Positions 34,805-44,939 are shown, counted from the stretch's first letter. The stretch is DNA of 64,000 nt from DATMER01 sp035556715 (GCA_035556715.1 DATMER010000062.1:1-64000), one strand, 5' to 3'. Numbers and translations: made by a program. The notes: generated from the sequence alone by a model not told the origin.

Positions 34805-35413
34805 GTCGCGAGCAGGGTCTTCGTCGCTACAGAAGATCTGGTGGCGTCGCGACTTGCGCCAAGGCTGTCGCAACATAACCTATAGTCGTGACACCCTGAC
34901 CTTTCGGCATCGCATCTTCCTCCTGAGCTGTCGCGCTGCCATCTCGGGTCGTCGCGCTCCATCTTTTGAGATAGGGAAAAAAGCAGATCCGGGCCTTCCG
35001 GGATGGCTGAGCATCGCAAGTCACCCTTAGAGCGTTCCAGCTGACTTTGATGTCGTCGCAATAAAACGCTTAGACGTCGCAGTAGCGAGCCGAATCGTGA
35101 CAGATTAGGAGCAAGATATCGCGCCATTATCCTTGACGTCGCGACTTCAAGGAGAGTCGGCTCAAAATTGTGCCTATCTGTCGCGAGTCATCTCTGTCGC
35201 GCGACAGCTTGATCGGAGAGCGCTCGGATTGTTCCGGCGCGGACACGGTCCGAGGAAAAAGGTGTCGCGACAATTCCCTTTGTGCCACCGCTTGCAGCTT
35301 GGAAGGAGGGTCGAGGCATGTTATTGTCGCAGGCCGAAGCTTGCCTGCGACAGCATGACAATCGGTGTCGCGACTTGGCGCTGTCTTGTGGCGACCTGCG
35401 CCTTGGTCGCGAT
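34805..35413. repeat. array 2: GTCGCGAC palindromes on a ~21-bp lattice
   Basis: GTCGCGAC or one- to three-mismatch variants occur at 34805, 34823, 34846, 34867, 34885, 34909, 34930, 34951, 35013, 35055, 35076, 35094, 35118, 35138, 35156, 35180, 35196, 35264, 35326, 35367, 35388 and 35406. Steps are 21 or 20, or come as an 18+24 pair that returns to the same lattice; longer gaps are 42, 62 or 84. The mean over 29 steps is about 20.8 bp, two helical turns. Spacers are richer in A/T than the genome. The array fills the gap from a YfhO stop to the start of the gene at 35430. No recognisable protein is encoded within it. Confidence 0.85.
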
Positions 35414-35429
35414 GGAAATGGAGCGGATC

Positions 35430-35933
35430 ATGAGTCTGAACCTCTCGATCACCCAGTTGTTGGACAATCTGGAGCGACGGATCGCGTTCCATCGCGATCA
35501 GACCGCGATGCATGCCCGGCAGACGGAGCACCACCGGGAGCAGCAGGCCCTCCACGAGGCGGAGCTAGACAAGGTCGTCCAGCACTACGAGTCGCTCAAG
35601 GCCCTGATGGGCGCCGTGAAGGATCTCGCGCTCGCCCTCCCTCCCGGTCTCTCGTTTCCCGAGGGCGATTCGGACCTGGGACCGAAGCCGAAGATCAGCA
35701 AGCTGGCTTACCGCGTCATCCAGGGCAAGCCCGACGGCGAGACCTTCGGACTGGCAAGCGTGACCGCGGAGATCAACTCGCGCTTCCGCGACCGGCTGAA
35801 GAAGCCTGCGGACCGGCGCACGGTCTCGGCGGCCCTCCGCCGGCTGTGCCAGCGCCACAGCATCCAGCTCGTCCAGGAAGGCAGGGCTTCTCACGAAGCC
35901 GTCTATACGAAGGGGATCCGGGTGGCGGGGTGA
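35430..35933 (+). CDS. coiled-coil plus winged-helix protein next to array 2 (function unknown)
   Basis: 167 residues. ATG 35430 has GGAG seven bases upstream. The frame is open further upstream but that part is the array, not protein; ATGs 35412 and 35418 are weaker choices. Residues ~6-60 form a His/Gln/Glu-rich coiled coil (LERRIAFHRDQTAMHARQ, HHREQQALHEAELDKVVQHY). A short Pro-rich hinge leads to a C-terminal helical domain (residues ~90-165): ISKLAYRVIQGKPDGE, LASVTAEINSRFRDRL, ADRRTVSAALRRLCQRHSIQ and EAVYTKG. Its spacing resembles a winged helix with RRTVSAALRRL as recognition helix. It may bind the adjoining array. The family is not recognised. Confidence 0.7.
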   Translation: MSLNLSITQLLDNLERRIAFHRDQTAMHARQTEHHREQQALHEAELDKVVQHYESLKALMGAVKDLALALPPGLSFPEGDSDLGPKPKISKLAYRVIQGKPDGETFGLASVTAEINSRFRDRLKKPADRRTVSAALRRLCQRHSIQLVQEGRASHEAVYTKGIRVAG

Positions 35934-36142
35934 GTAATGACAGCGTGGGCGTAGGCAATGCAGGCTCGGAGGTCATCCGGCTCGAGGTCGGGATAATCGT
36001 CGAGGATCTCCTCAACGGGCACGCCTTGGGCAAGCAGGCTCAGGATCAGCTCGACCGAGATCCGCATGCCGCGGATGATCGGCTTCCCACCGAAGATTTC
36101 CGGATTGGCGGTGATGCGGTCGAGGATCGGAATTCGAGCCAT
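35903..36142 (-). CDS. DUF433-domain protein (orphan antitoxin-like)
   Basis: 79 residues: MARIPILDRITANPEIFGGKPIIRG, then MRISVELILSLLAQGVPVEEILDDYPDLEPDDLRACIAYA. This is a complete DUF433 domain, a homeodomain-like DNA-binding fold that usually precedes a DUF5615 PIN-like toxin gene. No such partner is present; the neighbouring genes are the array-2 protein (convergent, 31-bp overlap) and xdhC (divergent). ATG 36142 is preceded by GGGGGAGG. A perfect TATAAT lies on the minus strand at 36167-36162, about 20 bp ahead of the start. Confidence 0.82.
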   Translation of the reverse strand: MARIPILDRITANPEIFGGKPIIRGMRISVELILSLLAQGVPVEEILDDYPDLEPDDLRACIAYAHAVITHPATRIPFV

Positions 36143-36180
36143 GGTCGTGCCTCCCCCATACATTATAGCGCCTGAGGACA

Positions 36181-36200
36181 AGCACTATAGCCCCAGTGCT
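36181..36200. promoter_or_regulatory. inverted repeat between DUF433 and xdhC
   Basis: AGCACT (36181-36186) and AGTGCT (36195-36200) are inverted copies with an 8-base loop, located between the divergent DUF433 and XdhC genes. It may be an operator for the DUF433 protein or a leader hairpin for xdhC, whose ATG is 12 bases further. Confidence 0.4.
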
Positions 36201-36212
36201 ATCCTCTACCCC

Positions 36213-37058
36213 ATGAACGAGATCCCCGGCCCGGCCGAGGTTCTGGCAGAGGCGGAACGCTCCTTGCAACGTCACGGTCGCGTGGCGCTCTGCCAGATTG
36301 TCCGGACCGAGGGCTCCACGCCGGGCAAGGCGGGGTGGAAGATGGTGGCTCGCCCGGACGGCTCGGTGTTCGGCAACCTGGGCGGGGGAGCCTTCGAGGC
36401 GCTGGTCAAGACCGATGCGCTGCTTCGTCTCTCGAACGGCAGCCACGGCCGGGCGTCGGAGATCAAGCGGTACTACTTCACCGAGGACGCGGTGAAGGGG
36501 GAGCCCACGGGCATGGTTTGCGGTGGCTTGGCGGAGGTCTTCCTGGAAGTCATCGAGGCGCCGCCGGTGCTCGTCATCTGCGGCGGGGGACCGGTGGGTC
36601 AGGCGCTGGCGCAGGCTGGCGCGCTCGCCGGCTTCGAATGCCTGGTCGCCGAGGACCGCGCGGAGTTCCGGCAGCCCGGTCTCTTCCCTTCGGGCGCGAG
36701 CGTGGCCGAGGTGGGACGGGACTATCAGGAGCCGTTCCTCGATCCGGTGCGGAGCCGCGATCTCTACGTGGCCGTGGTCACTCGCTGTTGGGAGACGGAC
36801 ACGGCCGCCCTCGCCGGGGTCCTGCGGCAGGACCCTCCGAGGCTGCGCTACCTGGGGCTCATGGGGAGCCGCCGCAAGGTGGCGCGGGTGCGCGAGGAGG
36901 TGCAGGCGCTCGGGCTCGACGCCGACTCCAGGAATCTGCGCGCGCCCATCGGGCTCCCCATTGGCGGCGATACGCCGGGCGAGATCGCCATCTCGATCCT
37001 GGCCGAAGTCATCAGGACCCGCTACGGGCGGGCTGAAGAGAAGGACGGAGATGATTAG
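36213..37058 (+). CDS. XdhC/CoxI-family protein
   Basis: XdhC-type proteins load or sulfurate the molybdenum cofactor of xanthine-dehydrogenase/CO-dehydrogenase-like hydroxylases. The 281 residues start with EIPGPAEVLAEAERSLQRHGRVALCQIVRTEGSTPGKAGWKM, where EGSTPxxxGxKM is the family mark. Then comes GNLGGGAFEA, a Rossmann part with VLVICGGGPVGQALAQAGALAGF, VTRCWETD, RYLGLMGSRRKVARVR, and a C-terminal RAPIGLPIGGDTPGEIAISILAEV. The start is ATG 36213. No hydroxylase subunits are adjacent. It overlaps the next gene by eight bases. Confidence 0.88.
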   Translation: MNEIPGPAEVLAEAERSLQRHGRVALCQIVRTEGSTPGKAGWKMVARPDGSVFGNLGGGAFEALVKTDALLRLSNGSHGRASEIKRYYFTEDAVKGEPTGMVCGGLAEVFLEVIEAPPVLVICGGGPVGQALAQAGALAGFECLVAEDRAEFRQPGLFPSGASVAEVGRDYQEPFLDPVRSRDLYVAVVTRCWETDTAALAGVLRQDPPRLRYLGLMGSRRKVARVREEVQALGLDADSRNLRAPIGLPIGGDTPGEIAISILAEVIRTRYGRAEEKDGDD

Positions 37059-38961
37059 GAGAGCTTTTCTCATCCTGTTGTTGGCCCTGGTCTTCCTGCC
37101 TCCGGTTGCCTCTGCCTCCGGCTGGCAGACCCTGCCCATCTGGGGCGGCGACGTGCGCAGCCTTGCGATCCATCCCGACGATCCCGACCTGCTCTTTGCC
37201 GGCACCTCGGCGGGCCAGGTCTACGTCTCCCGCAACGCGGGCCGGAGCTGGACCGACGCCGGTGCGCATCTGCCGTTCGCGGGCTGGGTCGTGAGCGCCC
37301 TGAGCTTCGATCCGAACCGTTCCCGCTTCGACCCGAACGATCCCAAAGCCGAACCCGACCGGCTCTGGGTAGGGCTTTGGGGCGTCTGGGGCGGCGGCCA
37401 CGTGGCCTTCTCGGACGACATGGGCAAGACCTGGGTCTCCCGCGCCGGCGGCATGCCCGAGGAGCCGGTCTACACGATCGCCTTGGTGCCGGGCCGCGAG
37501 GGCCACCTGTACGCCGGCACGCTCTCCGGCGTGTGGGGGACCGAGGACGCCGGCCAGAGCTGGCGCCGGCTCACCGCCGCGATCCCGGAGGCCCAGAAGG
37601 TCACGAGCCTGTTCGTGAACCCCGCCCAGCCGGACACGGTGATCATGGGCACCTGGCGCCGCGCCTACCGCAGCGACGACGCCGGCCGCACCTGGTACGG
37701 CATCTTCGAAGGCATGGTCCTCGACTCGGAGGTCTTCAGCCTGACCCCGGTGCCGGGGCGCCCCGGCGAGATCTGGGCGACCACCTGCGGCTGGGTCTAC
37801 CGCAGCCTGGATCTGGGAGGGAAATGGGAGCGCTTCAAGGAGGGGTTCGAGGAGCGGCGCACGCCGAGCTTCTCCGCCCTGATGGACGGCAAGCTCCTGG
37901 CCGGAACCGTGGCCGGCATCCATGTCTCCGTCGACGGCGGCAAGACCTGGAAGCGGACCGGCGATCCGGCCCTTTCGATCTACACGATCGCCTGGCACCC
38001 GAAGCGGCCGGAGCGGGTCTACTTTGCCACCGAAGGCTCGGGCGTCTGGATCTCCCCGGATTCGGCCGCCACCTTCCATCCCTCCAGCGAGGGGATGACG
38101 AACACGCGCATCTCTGCGCTCCTGGCTTCCGGCGAGGAGCTCCTCGTGGCGGTGAGCCACGCCGGGGTCAGCTCGGGCATCCACATCTCCCGCGACCGGG
38201 GACGGACCTTCGGGGTGGACGGCGCCGATTTCTCGCCGCTCCCCACCGTGCTCGACCTGACCTGGCACGAGGGACGGATCTATGCCGCCACGGAGCGCGG
38301 CCTGTACGAGCGCCGCGGCACCGCCTGGTTCCGGCTCAAGGAGCTAGGGGAGACCCGGGTGGAGCAGGTCCTGGGCGAGGGGCCGCAGCTCGTGGCCCGC
38401 ACCGCCACCGGCCTCTGGGAGCTCAAGGGCGGGAAGTTCGTCCAGCGCCCGTTCCAGCACGGTGCTCCGCGTTCAGCCGCCTTCTTCGGCGGCGCCCTGT
38501 GGGTGACGGACGGCAAGGGAGTCTACCGCCTGACCGCGAGCGCCAACGATAGCGCCAACAATACGGTCGAGGCGCCGTTCGCGGGCGGCCGGCTGCACCG
38601 GCTGCAGGACCAGCTCCTGCTCTGGGGTCCGGGCGGCGCCTTCACCCGGCCGGCTCCGGACACGGATTGGCTGGAGCTGACCGAGAAGGCGTCGCGCCTG
38701 CTGGCGACCGGTCATGACCGGTGGTCGTCCCTCATGGTGAGCGGCGACACCGTGCGGCTCTATGACCGCGACGCCCGCAAGTTCCGCGTCCTGGACGTGC
38801 CGGTGCCCGCGCGCGACATCTCGGCCGCCCTGGTCCTGGGCGGCAAGCTGATGCTCGGCACCCTGGGCCACGGCGTCCTGGTCCGGGACCTGGACGAGGA
38901 CCTCTTCCCGGCTCCCGCCGCTCCTCCCCCGGCTCCGGTGGCTGCCGGATCGGGGAGCTGA
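37051..38961 (+). CDS. secreted BNR/sortilin-like beta-propeller protein
   Basis: 636 residues starting at ATG 37051 (MIRRAFLILLLALVFLPPVASA, signal peptide), inside the end of xdhC. Repeats carry Asp-box signatures: VYVSRNAGRSWTDAG, VAFSDDMGKTWVSR, VWGTEDAGQSWRRL, AYRSDDAGRTWYGI, IHVSVDGGKTWKRT and IHISRDRGRTFG. These are the blades of a BNR/YCF48/VPS10-like propeller. The last third has weaker repeats and a Pro/Ala tail. No catalytic residues of sialidases are evident. Likely a binding or scaffold protein outside the cytoplasm. Confidence 0.84.
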   Translation: MIRRAFLILLLALVFLPPVASASGWQTLPIWGGDVRSLAIHPDDPDLLFAGTSAGQVYVSRNAGRSWTDAGAHLPFAGWVVSALSFDPNRSRFDPNDPKAEPDRLWVGLWGVWGGGHVAFSDDMGKTWVSRAGGMPEEPVYTIALVPGREGHLYAGTLSGVWGTEDAGQSWRRLTAAIPEAQKVTSLFVNPAQPDTVIMGTWRRAYRSDDAGRTWYGIFEGMVLDSEVFSLTPVPGRPGEIWATTCGWVYRSLDLGGKWERFKEGFEERRTPSFSALMDGKLLAGTVAGIHVSVDGGKTWKRTGDPALSIYTIAWHPKRPERVYFATEGSGVWISPDSAATFHPSSEGMTNTRISALLASGEELLVAVSHAGVSSGIHISRDRGRTFGVDGADFSPLPTVLDLTWHEGRIYAATERGLYERRGTAWFRLKELGETRVEQVLGEGPQLVARTATGLWELKGGKFVQRPFQHGAPRSAAFFGGALWVTDGKGVYRLTASANDSANNTVEAPFAGGRLHRLQDQLLLWGPGGAFTRPAPDTDWLELTEKASRLLATGHDRWSSLMVSGDTVRLYDRDARKFRVLDVPVPARDISAALVLGGKLMLGTLGHGVLVRDLDEDLFPAPAAPPPAPVAAGSGS

Positions 38962-38963
38962 CG

Positions 38964-39263
38964 GTGTTCGTGGCCATCAGCCGGTTCGCGGTGGCCAACG
39001 GCATGTCGGACGAGGTCCGCCAGGCTTTCTGCGACCGTCCGCACCTGGTCGACGGCGCGCAGGGCTTCCTCCGCATGGAGGTCCTGACGCCCGTGGACGA
39101 TCCCGACGAGTTCTGGCTCCTGACCTGGTGGAGCGACGCGGAGAGCTTTCAGGCCTGGCACAAGAGCCACCTGCATCACGAGTCCCACCGCGGGATCCCC
39201 AAGGGCCTCCGGCTGCTGCCGGAACGGACCGTGGTCCGCGGCTTCGAGCAGGTCTGCACGTGA
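38964..39263 (+). CDS. antibiotic-biosynthesis-monooxygenase (ABM) fold protein, HmoA-like
   Basis: 99 residues from GTG 38964, two bases after the previous stop. FVAISRFAVANGMSDEVRQAF, GAQGFLRMEVLTPVDDPDEFWLLTWWSDAESFQAWHKS and H-rich LHHESHRGIPKGL match the ferredoxin-like ABM dimer, where members act as cofactor-free oxygenases or haem-degrading enzymes. The His-rich stretch could bind haem or metal. It overlaps the next gene by four bases (GTGA), so it is translated with the B12-binding protein. Confidence 0.82.
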   Translation: MFVAISRFAVANGMSDEVRQAFCDRPHLVDGAQGFLRMEVLTPVDDPDEFWLLTWWSDAESFQAWHKSHLHHESHRGIPKGLRLLPERTVVRGFEQVCT

Positions 39264-40327
39264 CGCGGGCAGAATCCCGGACGCTGGCGCGCGAGCTCGA
39301 TTCCCGCCGGCCGGCTCTGGCAGAAGCCGTCACCGCCGCGCACTACGAGCGCCGCCCGGAGCTGGCCGTCCGCTATGGCCCGGCAGGCCGCGAGAAGTGC
39401 CTCCAGGATGCCCACTATCACCTCACCTACCTCTCGGAAGCGGTCGCCGCGTCCGCCCCCGACCTCTTCGCCGACTACGCGGCCTGGGCCAAGGTGATGC
39501 TGGAGGGGCGCGGCATCCCCGCGGAGGACCTGATGGTCAACCTGGAGGTGCTCCGGGACGTCCTCCTCCGCGAGCTGCCCGCCGATCTGGCCGGGTTGAT
39601 CGTCCCCTATGTGGAGGCCGGGCTGGAGCGGCTGCCCGAGATCCCGGCGGAGCCGCCCTGCGAGCTTCCGGACGGAGCCCAGGGTGAGCTGGCCCTGGGG
39701 TTTCTGGACGCCCTGCTGCGCGGCGAGCGGCACGAGGCGAGCCGGCTGATCCTGGAGGCGGTGGAGCGGGGCGTGACGGTCGAGGACGTCTACCTGCACG
39801 TGTTCCAGAGGAGCCAGCGCGAGATCGGCCGCCTCTGGCAGATGAACCGGCTGACCGTGGCCCAGGAGCACTACTGCACGGCCGCGACCCAGCTCATCAT
39901 GTCCCAGCTCTACCCCTACGTCTTCAACGGCAGGAAGAACGGCCGCAGGATGGTGGCCACGTGCGTGGCCGGCGACCTGCACGAGATCGGCGTGCGCATG
40001 GTCGCAGACTTCTTCGAGATCTCCGGCTGGGACACGTTCTATCTCGGGGCCAACACCCCGGCCGCCAGCCTGGTCCAGACCTTGCGGGAGCGCAAGGCGG
40101 ACGTGCTCGCGGTCTCGGCAACCATGTCGTTCCACCTGCGGGCGGTCACGGAGCTGATCGCCGCGGTCCGCGCCTCGGATGTGGGTGACCGGGTCAAGAT
40201 CCTGGTGGGCGGCTACCCCTTCAGCGTGGTCCCGGACCTCTGGCAACTAGTGGGAGCCGACGCCATGGCGGGCGACGCCCGGGAGTCGGTGGCCGTGGCG
40301 AACCGGCTCCTGGACGAGGGGAGCTGA
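39260..40327 (+). CDS. cobalamin (B12)-binding regulatory protein
   Basis: 355 residues from GTG 39260. Residues ~1-110 are helical and without clear match. The central part (ELALGFLDALLRGERHEASRLILEAVERGVTVEDVYLHVFQRSQREIGRLWQMN) is a B12-binding helical cap with the W of the cap motif, and AQEHYCTAATQLIMSQL follows. The Rossmann domain has ATCVAGDLHEIGVRMVADFFE (DxHxxG, the lower-ligand His), GWDTFYLGANTP, and VKILVGGYPF. This is the architecture of cobalamin-dependent light or redox regulators. No DNA-binding domain is fused, so it probably partners with another regulator. Confidence 0.87.
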   Translation: MTRAESRTLARELDSRRPALAEAVTAAHYERRPELAVRYGPAGREKCLQDAHYHLTYLSEAVAASAPDLFADYAAWAKVMLEGRGIPAEDLMVNLEVLRDVLLRELPADLAGLIVPYVEAGLERLPEIPAEPPCELPDGAQGELALGFLDALLRGERHEASRLILEAVERGVTVEDVYLHVFQRSQREIGRLWQMNRLTVAQEHYCTAATQLIMSQLYPYVFNGRKNGRRMVATCVAGDLHEIGVRMVADFFEISGWDTFYLGANTPAASLVQTLRERKADVLAVSATMSFHLRAVTELIAAVRASDVGDRVKILVGGYPFSVVPDLWQLVGADAMAGDARESVAVANRLLDEGS

Positions 40328-40386
40328 TGGCGGACGGGATGATGGACTAGTTTCTCGTCACAGTCCGAGTGACGGATAGCGTTTAT

Positions 40387-40443
40387 GTAGGGGCGGCCCT
40401 TGTGGCCGCCCTCCGGAAGGGCACCCACAAGGGGTGCCCCTAC
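40387..40443. repeat. REP-like imperfect palindrome
   Basis: GTAGGGGCGGCCCTTGTGGC... (40387-40411) and ...GGGTGCCCCTAC (40419-40443) form two 25-base arms with four mismatches around a 7-base loop. Similar GTAGGGGC-type repeats are widespread bacterial intergenic palindromes. It sits in the 152-bp convergent gap between the B12-binding gene and pilR, so it may stop transcription from both sides. No transposase is nearby. Confidence 0.75.
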
Positions 40444-40479
40444 AGAGGGATGATCCATCTTTTCCGGCGTGACAGGACA

Positions 40480-41864
<1,385 letters not shown>

Positions 41865-41868
<4 letters not shown>

Positions 41869-43676
41869 GGCGCCTCCGTCGCGGTGGTCGCCGGTGCCGC
41901 GGACAGGCGGACCGGTACCGGAGCGGTTCCGGGCTGGGCCGTCGGCAGCTCGACCGTGATCGTGGTCCCGCCGCCCGGCCGGCTGGCCACGTGGAGCTGG
42001 CCGCCGTGCTCCTGCACGATCCGGTACACGATGGCCATGCCGATGCCGGTGCCGCCGTCGAAGAACGACTGGAACGGGTGGAACAGGTTGGCCCGCTGCT
42101 CCTCGGTCATGCCGCGGCCCGTGTCGATCACCTGCATCCGGTAGCAACCGGGCTCCAGCCGTCCCACGATGGTCAGCTTGCCGCCGTCAGGCATGGCGCG
42201 CAGGGCGTTGCGGGCCAGGTTCCAGAAGATCTGGCTCACCTGGTCGGGGTCGGCGATCACCGAGGCCGAGGGGGGGTCGAGCCGCACCTCGATGCGGTGG
42301 CGCTCCGAGACCTCGGCGCTGTTGCGGAGCAGCTCGCAGTTCTCGGCCAGGAGGCTCGCGATGTCGAACGGCAGCAGCGACCGCTCGCGGGGCCGCGCGA
42401 AGCGCAGGAACCCCTTGATCGTGCGGTCCAGGCGCTGGCTCTCCTTGAGCAGGATCTCGATCAGCTTGCGCTGCGACGGGTTGGCGTTCGGCGAGCTGGA
42501 GAGCATCTGCACCGAGCCCGAGATGGCGGCGAGCGGGTTGCCGATCTCGTGGGCCAGGCCGGCCGCGAGCTCGCCCACGGCGGCCATGCGGTCCTTGATC
42601 CGCAGCTCCCCTTCGAGCTTCCGCCAGCGGGTGAAGTCCTGGAAGATGATGATGTAGCCGCGGTGCCGGCCGTCGGCGTCGTTGAGCTGGGAGATGGAGA
42701 AGCCGACGTACTGGGTGTCGCCGTCCCTCTCCAGCTCGGCCTCGGCGCGCAGGGTCCGCCGGTCGCTGGCCGCGGTCAGCTCGGCCCAGCGGCCGGCGGA
42801 GAACAGTCCCGACTCCTGGATCGGCTTGCCCACCAGGTCCGCCTCGGGCCGGCCCAGGATGCTCAGCCCGGCCTGGTTGATGCTGGTCAGAACGCCGGCG
42901 AGGTCGGTGGTGATCAGGCCGCTGGTGATGGACTGGATCACGTCGCGGTGGACCACCTCCAGGTCGGCCAGGTGCTCCCGCTTCTCCTCCAGCTCGCGCT
43001 CCGCCCGGGTGACGTTGTGGGCCAGGTAGGAGGTCAGCAGGGCCACGGCGTAGAAGCCGAAGCAGTGCACCGCCAGGCTGTAGACCAGCCGGAAGACCGG
43101 CACCGTCTCCGGGGCCGGAGCCCCCTCGGGCAGCGGCAGGTAGTGGAAGTAGAGCCCGAGGACCAGGCCGGCATAGAGGACGTTTGCGACGCTTGCCACC
43201 GAGATGCCGGCGCGGCGCCGCAGCAGGGTCGAGGCCACCGCGATGACGATCAGGTAGAGCATCGAGAACGGGCTCTCGACGCCGCCCAGGTAGTAGACCA
43301 GGGCCGTGATCAGCAGCAGGTCCCCGAAGAACTGGATGTAGGCCTGGATCGTCGGCCGCCTGCGCAGGATGCGCAGCAGGGCGATGTAGACCAGTGTGGC
43401 GGCGAAGGTGAGGCCGCCAAGGCGGAACACGACCTCCGGCCGCAGCAGCTCCGGCTCGGGAGGCGGCGCCGGGGGGCCCACCAGGGCCGGCGGTACCTGC
43501 GGCGTCTGCGGCGCGGGCGCGGAGATCGCCGGGGGCGCCGGCGGGGTGCTCCCCTCGATCTCGGGCGGCGCCGAAGTGGGTCCGATCTGCAGCAGGCCGT
43601 AGGGGATCAGCACGCTGCCGATCGCCACGACGCGGACGGCGATGTACCACCGGAGCTGATTCGTGAGGTTCGACAT
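41865..43676 (-). CDS. pilS: PilS-like membrane sensor histidine kinase
   Basis: 603 residues. The N-terminus has membrane helices, interrupted after the first by a ~60-residue Pro-rich extracytoplasmic loop (SPPAPPAISAPAP-like), then about five more helices (LLLITALVYYLGGV, SMLYLIVIAVASTLL). A PAS domain (TDLAGVLTSINQAGLSILGRPEADLVGKPI) precedes HisKA (GELAAGLAHEIGNPLAAISG, with the phosphorylated His) and HATPase (NLARNALRAM, DTGRGM, FDGGTGIGMAIVYRIVQEHGG). It is coupled to pilR downstream and lies 55 bp after pilC. The Pro-rich loop is longer than in the usual PilS. Confidence 0.9.
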
Positions 43677-43730
43677 GGAGAGGCTGCGGTGAGGAGGCGG
43701 GGGGAGATCCCCGCCTCCTCGGCCTTTAAA

Positions 43731-44936
43731 CTACCCGATCTGGGTGAGGATCGAGTAGAGGGGCAGGTACATGGCGGCCACGATCGTGCCGATGACCCCG
43801 CCCAGGACCGTGATCATGAGCGGCTCGATCAGCTTCATCATGCCGCCCACGGCCGTGTCGACCTCGTCCTCGTAGAAGTCGGCGATCTTGGAGAGCATCT
43901 GGTCGAGGGCGCCGGTCTGCTCGCCGACGTTGATCATCTGCACCACCATGGGCGGGAAGACCTTGGTGTCCGCCAGCGGCTCGCTGATCGTCTTGCCCTC
44001 CTCGACGCTCTTGCGCACGGCCATGACCGCGTCCTCGATGATCGAGTTGCCCGATGTCTTGGCGGTGATCTCCAGGCCGTCGAGGATGGGCACGCCGGAG
44101 GCCGTCAGGGTGGCCAGGGTACGGCAGAACCGGGCCACGGCGATCTTGCGCAGGAGCATGCCGATGATCGGCAGCTTGAGCATGGCCCCGTCGATGACAC
44201 GTCTTCCGCGGTGGGTGCTGTGGTACCGCTGGATCGCGATGGAGCCGGCGAACAGGATCGCGAAGATGAAGATGAAGTAGCGCCCGACGAAGTTGCTGGC
44301 GCCGATCACCATCCGGGTGAGGAAGGGCATCTCGCCGCCCAGTCCGGAGAAGAGCTGGGCGAACACCGGGATGACCTTCCACAGGATGATGAACACCACG
44401 CCGGCCGCGATGATGATGACCGCCACCGGGTAGATCAGGGCCGCCTTGACCTGGCTGTTCAGCTTCACCGCCTTCTCGATGTACACCGAGAGGCGCTGGA
44501 GGATGACGTCGAGGATACCGCCCGCCTCGCCGGCCGCCACCATGTTGACGTACAGGTTGTCGAACGCCTTGGGGTGCTTGCGCATGGCGTCGGCGATGGT
44601 GGTGCCGGACTCGACGTCGCTGCGGACCTCGTTGATGATCGCGGCGAAGGTGCGGTTCTCCTCCTGGCTGCCCAGGATCTCCAGGCACTGCACGAGCGGG
44701 AGGCCGGCGTCGAGCATCACCGAGAACTGCCGGGTGAAGATCGCGAGGCGCTTGCGGCTGACCTTGGTGGGCATGCGGGGGATCAGCTTGATCTCCCGCC
44801 CCCGCTCGCGGATGTTGACGACCTGGATCTGCTGCCGCCGCAGCACGGCGACGGCGGCGTCGCGGGTGTCGGCGAGGAGGATACCCTCCTGAGACTGGCC
44901 CGCACGGGTGCGACCTTTCCATTCGAAGCTGGGCAT
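43731..44936 (-). CDS. pilC: type IV pilus inner-membrane assembly protein
   Basis: PilC/GspF anchors the pilus motor in the inner membrane. 401 residues with two GspF domains: KRLAIFTRQFSVMLDAGLPLVQCLEIL and ARFCRTLATLTASGVPILDGLEI, each followed by a helix pair; KIADFYEDEVDTAVGGMMKLIEPLMI and GGVIGTIVAAMYLPLY end the protein. The first residues (PSFEWKGRTRAGQSQEGILLADT) are the family's N-terminal strand. The start ATG 44936 is three bases after the pilT stop. Confidence 0.95.
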   Translation of the reverse strand: MPSFEWKGRTRAGQSQEGILLADTRDAAVAVLRRQQIQVVNIRERGREIKLIPRMPTKVSRKRLAIFTRQFSVMLDAGLPLVQCLEILGSQEENRTFAAIINEVRSDVESGTTIADAMRKHPKAFDNLYVNMVAAGEAGGILDVILQRLSVYIEKAVKLNSQVKAALIYPVAVIIIAAGVVFIILWKVIPVFAQLFSGLGGEMPFLTRMVIGASNFVGRYFIFIFAILFAGSIAIQRYHSTHRGRRVIDGAMLKLPIIGMLLRKIAVARFCRTLATLTASGVPILDGLEITAKTSGNSIIEDAVMAVRKSVEEGKTISEPLADTKVFPPMVVQMINVGEQTGALDQMLSKIADFYEDEVDTAVGGMMKLIEPLMITVLGGVIGTIVAAMYLPLYSILTQIG

Positions 44937-44939
44937 CGT

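Noticed and set aside
34805..35413. CRISPR array
   Set aside because: Units are 20-21 bp, the conserved part is only 8 bp, spacers are not uniform unique sequences, and no cas gene is present. The same applies to 3121-3370 and 52239-52616.
35133..35429. 99-residue N-terminal extension of the array-2 gene
   Set aside because: It is translation of the array itself. GGAG precedes ATG 35430 and the protein-like sequence begins there.
39140..39260. cobalamin riboswitch before the B12-binding gene
   Set aside because: The gene overlaps the end of the previous gene, so there is no leader for a riboswitch.
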